Assembly (NCBI GenBank): GCA_963728545.1 | Contig: CAVSKO010000002.1 | Location: 4,030,001-4,094,000, forward strand | Reading direction: 5' to 3' | DNA: 64,000 nucleotides | DNA from: DASUNP01 sp963728545 | GTDB lineage: Bacteria; Acidobacteriota; Blastocatellia; UBA7656 | In this document: positions 56,546 to 64,000 of the stretch, in pieces | How the letters are laid out: the number at the start of each line of letters is the position of its first letter | Numbering within the stretch: position 1 is the stretch's first letter | The notes under the pieces: generated by a model | What the model was told of the DNA's origin: nothing | The model's database searches: none | Seen by the model: only the letters and a program-made list of their open reading frames with translations | Made by a program: the position numbers and the translations under genes

Positions 56546-57076
56546 TTAAGCGCCCTGTTCTTCTTTCTGAGCGCGGACCTGATCGATCACTACGGCCAGG
56601 TTGCGCGCGACCCCGGCAGTTGCGACCGCCAGGCGCTGCGCGCCGCTGTTGACCAGGAACATGACTTTCGAGATCAACTCCTCTTTCGAAGGCATGTTCG
56701 CGAGCGCCTCTATATCTTTAACATCAATGACGCGGCCTTCGACTATGCCGGCTTTGAAGGAAAAGACCGGGCTTTCCTTCGCCCATTTTGAAAGAACCTT
56801 TGCGAGCGTGACCGGATCATCCGGCGAAAGCGCGACGGCGGTCGCACCCACGAAGTTGTCTTTGACCTGCGACATCGGCGTGCCTTCAGCGGCCCGTATC
56901 GCCAGGGTGTTTTTCACAACGCGGTAAGAGAGTTTCGCCTCGCGCAGCTCGCGGCGCAATCTTTCATCATCCGGTACTTTAATGCCTTGAAACCCCACGA
57001 GCAGCGCGTTGGGAGACTGCTGAAACTCGCGTTGCAGTTGTTCGACTTCGCTATCCTTTTGTTGCCTTGTCTTCAC
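56546..57076 (-). CDS. rplJ: Ribosomal protein L10
   Basis: Stalk base protein, 176 residues, binding 23S rRNA and the L7/L12 dimers. The N-terminal rRNA-binding domain is clear (NALLVGFQGIKVPDDERLRRELREA, YRVVKNTLAIRAAEGT), as is the C-terminal helix that carries L7/L12 (AQRLAVATAGVARNLAVVIDQV). Only 11 bp separate it from rplA, so there is no room for a classical L10 leader directly upstream. Confidence 0.98.
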   Translation of the reverse strand: MKTRQQKDSEVEQLQREFQQSPNALLVGFQGIKVPDDERLRRELREAKLSYRVVKNTLAIRAAEGTPMSQVKDNFVGATAVALSPDDPVTLAKVLSKWAKESPVFSFKAGIVEGRVIDVKDIEALANMPSKEELISKVMFLVNSGAQRLAVATAGVARNLAVVIDQVRAQKEEQGA

Positions 57077-57087
57077 AGTTCTACTCC

Positions 57088-57771
57088 TTAAAACTCAGCG
57101 GTGTTCAGCTTGATGCCAGGCCCCATCGTTGATGAGATGGTAGCGTTCCTAACGTACTTGCCCTTGGCTGCTGACGGTTTCGCGCGCACGATGGCGTCTA
57201 TTAAAGTCTTCGCATTTTCGACAAGCAGATCTTTCTCGAAGCTGACTTTGCCTACGGGCGCGTGTATGACGCCTGTCTTATCAACGCGGAACTCGACCTT
57301 GCCCGCCTTCGTCTCGCGCACGGCGCGGCCCACATCGGGCGTGACGGTGCCGGTCTTAGGGTTAGGCATCAATCCGCGCGGGCCTAAAATCTTTCCGAGC
57401 TGGCCGACAAGCCTCATCATATCGGGCGTGGCAATCAGCGCGTCGAAGTCCAGCCAGCCGCCTTTGATGCGGGTGACTATCTCTTCGCCGCCGACCTCGT
57501 CGGCTCCGGCCTCCTGCGCCTCCTGCACTTTCTCGGCAGAAGTGATCACCACGACGCGCTTGGTTTTGCCAAGCCCGTGCGGAAGCACAACGGTGCCGCG
57601 CACCATCTGGTCGGCTTTGCGCGGATCGACGCCCAGAGTCATATCCAGCTCGACCGTCTCATCGAACTTTGCGTAAGCGACTTTTTTCGCAAGCTCGACA
57701 GCCTCTTCAACTGTGTACACACGGTTGCGGTCAACCTGCTCGGCCGCCGCTCTATATTTTTTTCCAGCCAT
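57088..57771 (-). CDS. rplA: Ribosomal protein L1
   Basis: L1 stalk protein, 227 residues, which binds 23S rRNA and often its own mRNA. Signatures include FDETVELDMTLGVDPRKADQ and DALIATPDMMRLVGQLGKILGPRGLMPNPKTGTV. The start at 57771 has GGGAG 8 nt upstream; the frame also extends to 57819. A 12-bp hairpin lies in the spacer to rplK. Confidence 0.98.
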   Translation of the reverse strand: MAGKKYRAAAEQVDRNRVYTVEEAVELAKKVAYAKFDETVELDMTLGVDPRKADQMVRGTVVLPHGLGKTKRVVVITSAEKVQEAQEAGADEVGGEEIVTRIKGGWLDFDALIATPDMMRLVGQLGKILGPRGLMPNPKTGTVTPDVGRAVRETKAGKVEFRVDKTGVIHAPVGKVSFEKDLLVENAKTLIDAIVRAKPSAAKGKYVRNATISSTMGPGIKLNTAEF

Positions 57772-57869
57772 TTTGCTATCTCCCAGGTAATTAACGTGGC
57801 GGCTTTTCGCGCCTGCCACTCCCTTATCAGTAAGCCCGGTCTTGCGTTCGAACCGATGAGACGCTTGAC

Positions 57870-57898
57870 CTGAAACAGGCTGCCAGAGCCTGTTTCAG
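57870..57898. repeat. 12-bp perfect hairpin between rplK and rplA
   Basis: CTGAAACAGGCT (57870-57881) pairs exactly with AGCCTGTTTCAG (57887-57898), loop GCCAG. No T-run follows on the minus strand, so it is not a standard terminator. It may be a processing or regulatory stem. Confidence 0.6.
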
Positions 57899-57938
57899 AA
57901 GTTTTGCGTCGCCGGCGTCGAACGAGCGAAGGGGACTT

Positions 57939-58364
57939 TTAGTCCGTGACCTCAAGCCCCATATTGCGGGCAGTGCCCTCGATAGTTCGCATCGCCGACT
58001 CGACTGAGGTTGTATTCAGGTCGGGCAGCTTCGTGCGCGCGATCTCTTCGATCTGTTGGCGAGAGACGCGGCCAACCCGATCACGATTGGGTCGGGCCGA
58101 GCCTTTATCGATTCCGGCAGCCTTCTTAAGAAGATCGGCGGCTGGCGGCGTCTTCGTTATGAAAGTAAAAGAGCGATCGGCATAGACCGTTATAACGACC
58201 GGGATATTCAAATCGCCGATGTTAGCGGTCTTGGCGTTGAACGCTTTGCAGAACTCCATGACGTTGACGCCATGCTGACCGAGCGCGGGACCGATAGGAG
58301 GTGCGGGATTTGCCTTCCCCGCCGGGACTTGAAGCTTTATGTACGCGGTTATTTTCTTTGCCAT
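57939..58364 (-). CDS. rplK: Ribosomal protein L11
   Basis: GTPase-centre protein of the 50S subunit, 141 residues, standard length. The start MAKKITAYIKLQVPAGKANP, the PPIGPALGQHGVN loop and the C-terminal rRNA-binding domain (GSARPNRDRVGRVSRQQIEEI) are clear. It follows nusG as in most bacteria. Confidence 0.99.
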   Translation of the reverse strand: MAKKITAYIKLQVPAGKANPAPPIGPALGQHGVNVMEFCKAFNAKTANIGDLNIPVVITVYADRSFTFITKTPPAADLLKKAAGIDKGSARPNRDRVGRVSRQQIEEIARTKLPDLNTTSVESAMRTIEGTARNMGLEVTD

Positions 58365-58448
58365 AATTGGGTCTCTATCGAGCCGGCCCCGGTATAACCG
58401 AAGCTCTCAGCTCTCCCCTTTCTATAATCTCAAATTTGAGATTCGAAA

Positions 58449-59009
<561 letters not shown>

Positions 59010-59023
59010 AAGCGCCGCGCCAA

Positions 59024-59332
59024 TCAACCTAAGGCCTTCTGTAGATACTCGAATCCGCGCGTAACAAGCCAATCGACGCCCCACAGGTAGAAGCCGAAAA
59101 AGACAACGGCGATGAGGACTACAACTGTCGTGCTCCACACTTCATTGCGCGTAGGCCAGGTGGTCTTGCGCATTTCGAGCTTAATATCATGATAGAAACG
59201 GCCTAAGCGGCCGCCGAAGCGCGGCATACTGATAGACCGGCCTTCGCCGCCACTACCTTCACCGTCATCTCCGCCGCGCTCTTCCCGTGAAGGTCGAGGT
59301 TCGTCTTCCGGGAAATCTGTTACTCTGCTCAT
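59024..59332 (-). CDS. secE: Preprotein translocase subunit SecE
   Basis: SecYEG channel subunit, 102 residues. A charged Gly/Glu-rich N-terminus (about 1-40) precedes the conserved amphipathic segment (FYHDIKLEMRKTTWPTRNEV) and one membrane helix (TTVVVLIAVVFFGFYLWGVDWL). The order tRNA-Trp, secE, nusG, rplK is the classic bacterial one. Confidence 0.96.
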   Translation of the reverse strand: MSRVTDFPEDEPRPSREERGGDDGEGSGGEGRSISMPRFGGRLGRFYHDIKLEMRKTTWPTRNEVWSTTVVVLIAVVFFGFYLWGVDWLVTRGFEYLQKALG

Positions 59333-59353
59333 TGCTTCACCTGACTTTCTAAG

Positions 59354-59426
59354 CAGGGGTACCAGGATTCGAACCCGGCCTTACGGTTTTGGAGACCGCC
59401 GTGCTAGCCGCTAACACTATACCCCT
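59354..59426 (-). tRNA. tRNA-Trp (CCA anticodon)
   Basis: A 73-nt cloverleaf. The acceptor AGGGGTA/TACCCCT is perfect, with discriminator G. The anticodon loop CTCCAAA reads CCA, and the T arm contains GGTTCGAATCC. The 3' CCA is not encoded (next bases CTT). Confidence 0.96.
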
Positions 59427-59481
59427 ACACCAATTTTAGATTTCAGATTAAGAGACAGTGCGAGCCGTTTTTAATCCAAAA

Positions 59482-59634
59482 TCACTTCGTCTCTCTGTGC
59501 GGCTTGTGGTTCCTACACGTATTGCAGAATTTCTTAAATTCAAGCCGATCCGGTTTCTTCTTTTTATTCTTAGTCGTAACATAGTTACGATTCTTGCATT
59601 CGGTGCATTGAAGCACAATGTTATCTCTCGGCAT
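59482..59634 (-). CDS. rpmG: Ribosomal protein L33
   Basis: A 50-residue large-subunit protein beginning MPRDNIVLQCTECKNRNYVT and ending HKPHRETK. Two Cys pairs (CTEC, CNTC) form a zinc ribbon, the zinc-containing L33 form. It lies between tuf and tRNA-Trp, its usual place. AGAGGGA precedes the ATG. Confidence 0.96.
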   Translation of the reverse strand: MPRDNIVLQCTECKNRNYVTTKNKKKKPDRLEFKKFCNTCRNHKPHRETK

Positions 59635-59748
59635 AATCCCTCTACTAAGAACCTTAAATTATATCAGCAACCTCGATGCCGCACCATCACAAACGCGCTG
59701 ATCGGCAGAAGTGTTCTATATAACGCCTTTGCGGTAAGCCCGCGATAC

Positions 59749-60936
<1,188 letters not shown>

Positions 60937-61016
60937 ATCTCTCCTATATTCAGCCTGTGATTAATCCAGCAAGATTTCGGTAATCCGTGCAGCTTAACTG
61001 GCCGGTAATCCTGCAA

Positions 61017-61091
<75 letters not shown>

Positions 61092-61122
61092 ACTCATCCC
61101 TCGCGCCGAAGTGAAGTAACAA

Positions 61123-61197
<75 letters not shown>

Positions 61198-61205
61198 CCG
61201 CGAAA

Positions 61206-61322
61206 GGATAAAGGATGAGGGATAAGGGATGAAAAGAGCGTTTCTCTTAAACTCCTTTTCATCCGCCGCGTGCGAAGCACATCATCGGCCAAATTCATCC
61301 CTCCGCCTTCATCCTTCGATCC
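61206..61322. repeat. Heptad-word hairpin GGATGAG/GGATAAG carrying the 28-nt motif
   Basis: The left arm reads GGATAAA GGATGAG GGATAAG GGATGAA. The right arm (61291-61322) is its imperfect complement. The loop holds the 28-nt motif (61263-61290), the exact reverse complement of 25190-25217. It lies between tRNA-Tyr and tRNA-Gly. Confidence 0.8.
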
Positions 61323-61410
61323 TGGTGCTGGGGGTAGGATTCGAACCTACGTAGAGCCTAAGCCCGCCGGGTTTACAGCCCGGTGCCATTAACCACTCGA
61401 CCACCCCAGC
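61323..61410 (-). tRNA. tRNA-Tyr (GTA anticodon)
   Basis: An 88-nt class II tRNA with a long variable arm. The acceptor GCTGGGG/CCCCAGC is perfect with discriminator A. The anticodon loop CTGTAAA reads GTA. CCA is encoded (complement of 61323-61325). Confidence 0.96.
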
Positions 61411-61553
61411 ACTTTCAACCCAGTGACGAGTGATATTTGATTATCACTCTCGGAAAACCTGTGAGGGGATAGCCCTCTGTCCCGCTGAGCACAAATCGAA
61501 AACGATCATTTTAGCCAACTCACCCCCGCTACGCAAGCTTTTTGAAACGTCTC

Positions 61554-64000
61554 TCATTCGTTAAGGGCTCTGCCCGTAAGGCTCGCGATCACGATCGCAA
61601 GCTCGGCAGGCTCAACCGGCTTGGGCACGTGCATCTGGTAGCCTGATGAAAGAGCGCGCATACGATCTTCGACCCTCGCGTGCGCCGTTAAAGCCACGGC
61701 TGGCAGTCGCCCCCCTTGCTCGGCTTCCTTCGCTCGCAACTTGCGTATCAGCGTATATCCGTCCTCGCCGGGCATCTCTATATCCGACACAATCACGTCC
61801 GGTTCCCACTCCTCTACCTCGGCAAGAGCTTCGGAAACCGAAGCGCATGTCCTCACGCTGGCTTTGCACTGTTCGAGCACGGCTATAAGCAGACGGCGCG
61901 CATCCTCTTCGTCGTCAACGACCAGCACCCGCACCCCCTCAAGCCCGGGAGGACAACTGAACGACACATCCGCCATCCCGCTGTATTCCACCCGCTCCGG
62001 CTGGGCGGTTTCCGGCTCATGGTGAATCACCCTCAAAGGCAGCTTCACCGTAAAGGTCGCGCCAAAATTCTCTCCCGCGCTATCTGCGCGAACCGTGCCG
62101 CCATGCATTTCCACGATATGGCGCACTATGGAAAGCCCTAGCCCAAGCCCTCCGTGCGAGCGCGTGAGCGTGGAGTCGGCCTGGCGAAAACGGTCAAAGA
62201 CGAAAGGCAAGAATTCCGGCCCGATTCCCTTCCCCGTATCGCTCACAATTATTTCTATGTGAGAGTTCACACGCTCAAGACGGACCTGCACGCTTCCATC
62301 CTTCGGCGTGAATTTTAAGGCGTTTGAAAGAAGATTCCACAAGACTTGCTGCAAGCGATCAGGGTCGCCCGAGATTATGCCCGCCCACGGGTCGAGCACT
62401 GTTTGCAGCCGGACGTTTTTGGCTTCGGCAGCCGGGCGCACGGCATCTATTGCCGCGTTGATGACCGCGACAGGCTCGACCGGGCGTATGTCGAGCCGGA
62501 GCTTTCCGGTGATGATGCGCGAAACGTCGAGCAGGTCTTCTATGAGCTGCGCCTGCGACTTGGCGTTACGCTCTATGGTTTCAAGCGCCTGTGACGCGGT
62601 CTCCGCATCGAACCTGTTGGTTCTCAACATTCGCGACCAGCCGAGAATGGCATTCAAAGGCGTCCGCAACTCGTGCGAGACGGTGGCCAGGAAATCATCC
62701 TTTAGCCGGCTTGCTTCCTGCGATTCCTTATAGAGCCGCGCATTGTCGATGGCCTGCGCCGCGCGGCGAGCCAGGTCTTCGGCCAGGGCCAGATCGTCCT
62801 CATCATAACGATGGCCCGATTCTGCCGACACAAACGTGATAGCGCCGAGCGTTCGCCCCCGCGCCACCAGCGGCACCAACATGAAAGAGCGCGGCTTCAG
62901 CTCTCGCGCGATTCTGAGATGCTCTTCATCGCGCGCCATCGCTACCAGAAGCGAATCGGTCAGTTCGGATACCAGCACGGAGTGTCCCGATTGCAGCACT
63001 TCCTTAAGCGGACCGGGCCGGGATGCATCAACCGGGTAGCGGCGGCTTAGCTCCCGCATAAGCTCGACCTTCTTCGGATCGATATGAGCAAGGGCCAGGC
63101 GCTCTATCTGTCCCTGCTCATCTATGATATCAACGACGCAATAATCGGCGATGCGAGGCACAGATAGCTGGGCCATGACCTTCAATGTCGTCTCGTAGCT
63201 GAGCGAGCTTGCAAGCGCCGCGCTCGCTTCGGCCAGAAAGCGCAGCGATTCTTCGGATCGTTTTTGATCCTCTATATCGGTGCTGGTCCCGAACCATTTG
63301 ATTATCGCTCCATCCTCATCGCGGAGCGGCACAGCCTTGCCCAGATGCCAGCGATAATCGCCGTCCGAAGCCCTGCGAAAACGGTATTCGACTTGATAGT
63401 ATTCACCCGTCTCTATCGAGTGGGTCCATCGCTCAAGGCAAATTTGTAAATCATCCGGGTGCAAGACGGCCTGCCAGCCCCAGCCCTTAGTCTCTTCAAA
63501 GGTCAACCCGGTGTACTCGCACCACCGCCGGTTGAAGTAATCCGTATAACCGTCCGGCTCTGCCGTCCATACGATTTGCGGGACCTGTTCGGCCAGAAAG
63601 CGATAACGCTGTTCGCTGGCTTTAGCCTGGGCGCGCTCGCGTTGCGCTATTTCAAACAGCCGCGCATTATCGATAGCTATTGCGGCCTGCGCTGCAAGCC
63701 CTACGGCAAGGCTTTCGTGGCGTTCGTCAAAGACGCCTGCTTCCGGGTGGCCGAAGAAAAGCCCGCCCAGCACTTCGCCCGAACGCGAGATGACCGGGAC
63801 CGCGAGATAGCTGACGACGGGCAGGTGGCCGGGCGGGATGCCGTAATAAGGTGAGTTCTTGCCGTAGCGCGGGTCTTGTTTGACATCCCTTATGCGTATC
63901 ACGCCTTCGCCGCGAAAAGTCGGGCCGAACATGTCGGTAGCCCTCGGCATGGGGAAGTGCGCGAAGTGTTCTATCGGAACTCCCGAAAGCGTGTAGAGCA
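61554..64000 (-). CDS. GAF/PAS hybrid histidine kinase with receiver, 5' end outside window
   Basis: The frame stays open through the window edge, so more N-terminus lies beyond 64000. The codons before the Met at 63950 (LYTLSGVPIEHFAHF) continue the GAF domain. Domain order is GAF (PTFRGEGVIRIRDVKQDPRYG...), PAS (FLAEQVPQIVWTAEPDG), a second GAF, then HisKA with the H-box FLATVSHELRTPLNAILGW. HATPase motifs follow (NLLSNALKF, DTGKGIG, GGLGLGLSIVRHI). A C-terminal receiver has the phospho-acceptor Asp in VIVSDIEMPGEDG and Lys in KPVEPAEL. No membrane helix is visible in this part, so it is probably cytoplasmic. It is separate from the tRNA/tuf block. Confidence 0.92.
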   Translation of the reverse strand, partial: LYTLSGVPIEHFAHFPMPRATDMFGPTFRGEGVIRIRDVKQDPRYGKNSPYYGIPPGHLPVVSYLAVPVISRSGEVLGGLFFGHPEAGVFDERHESLAVGLAAQAAIAIDNARLFEIAQRERAQAKASEQRYRFLAEQVPQIVWTAEPDGYTDYFNRRWCEYTGLTFEETKGWGWQAVLHPDDLQICLERWTHSIETGEYYQVEYRFRRASDGDYRWHLGKAVPLRDEDGAIIKWFGTSTDIEDQKRSEESLRFLAEASAALASSLSYETTLKVMAQLSVPRIADYCVVDIIDEQGQIERLALAHIDPKKVELMRELSRRYPVDASRPGPLKEVLQSGHSVLVSELTDSLLVAMARDEEHLRIARELKPRSFMLVPLVARGRTLGAITFVSAESGHRYDEDDLALAEDLARRAAQAIDNARLYKESQEASRLKDDFLATVSHELRTPLNAILGWSRMLRTNRFDAETASQALETIERNAKSQAQLIEDLLDVSRIITGKLRLDIRPVEPVAVINAAIDAVRPAAEAKNVRLQTVLDPWAGIISGDPDRLQQVLWNLLSNALKFTPKDGSVQVRLERVNSHIEIIVSDTGKGIGPEFLPFVFDRFRQADSTLTRSHGGLGLGLSIVRHIVEMHGGTVRADSAGENFGATFTVKLPLRVIHHEPETAQPERVEYSGMADVSFSCPPGLEGVRVLVVDDEEDARRLLIAVLEQCKASVRTCASVSEALAEVEEWEPDVIVSDIEMPGEDGYTLIRKLRAKEAEQGGRLPAVALTAHARVEDRMRALSSGYQMHVPKPVEPAELAIVIASLTGRALNE

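Noticed and set aside
57772..57938. Classical L1 autoregulatory site
   Set aside because: The hairpin present does not show the L1 target motif as I know it, so only a generic hairpin is reported.

Overview
The window looks like chromosomal DNA of a Gram-negative, moderately GC-rich heterotroph, most probably an Acidobacteriota member and perhaps class Blastocatellia. The clues are exported S8 and S9 peptidases, a serine/threonine kinase fused to a WD40-like (PD40) propeller, a winged-helix/TPR transcription activator, a TPR-CHAT protein, SBBP and BACON repeat proteins, and large two-component hybrid kinases. This placement is inferred from gene content, not from a search.

Layout. 1-13.8 kb: a 5'-truncated S8 protease, a membrane hybrid histidine kinase, an XRE/IrrE-type regulator, a secreted HExxH/TPR protein (frameshifted), an intact ISAs1-type insertion sequence with a 10-bp target duplication, a second S8 protease (frameshifted), a GAF-sigma54 activator and a small two-domain secreted protein. 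14-22.3 kb: a cupin-like protein, a short secreted remnant, a winged-helix/TPR activator with an 11-bp direct-repeat operator, a 1251-residue protein of 33 TPR units, and a LysR regulator. 22.4-33.9 kb: an MFS exporter (frameshifted), purD, a kinase-acetyltransferase pair, an S9 peptidase and three small or secreted proteins. 34-46.6 kb: an SBBP propeller protein, a C25-like peptidase remnant, then TPR-CHAT, sigma-like, anti-sigma-like and metzincin genes on one strand. 46.7-61.4 kb (minus strand): the core block tRNA-Tyr, tRNA-Gly, tRNA-Thr, tuf, rpmG, tRNA-Trp, secE, nusG, rplK, rplA, rplJ, rplL, rpoB, rpoC. 61.5-64 kb: a hybrid histidine kinase running off the window.

How genes work together. 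The core block supplies translation elongation, protein export and RNA polymerase. The exported TPR-CHAT protein next to a sigma-like factor and a single-pass anti-sigma-like protein suggests proteolytic control of a sigma factor, by analogy with the Csx29/Csx30/RpoE logic of type III-E CRISPR loci but with no CRISPR array here. This is the best candidate for an undescribed system.

Non-coding DNA is unusually rich. Many spacers hold hairpins whose arms are degenerate tandem repeats with a 7-nt period, with a different word at each site. Three copies of a ~170-bp palindromic element with TA target duplications are present, one supported by a related empty site. There is also a 191-bp four-hairpin element, a pair of compensating hairpins, and a 28-nt motif shared by two hairpin loops. 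Three genes carry +1 frameshifts, which may be real decay or assembly error.
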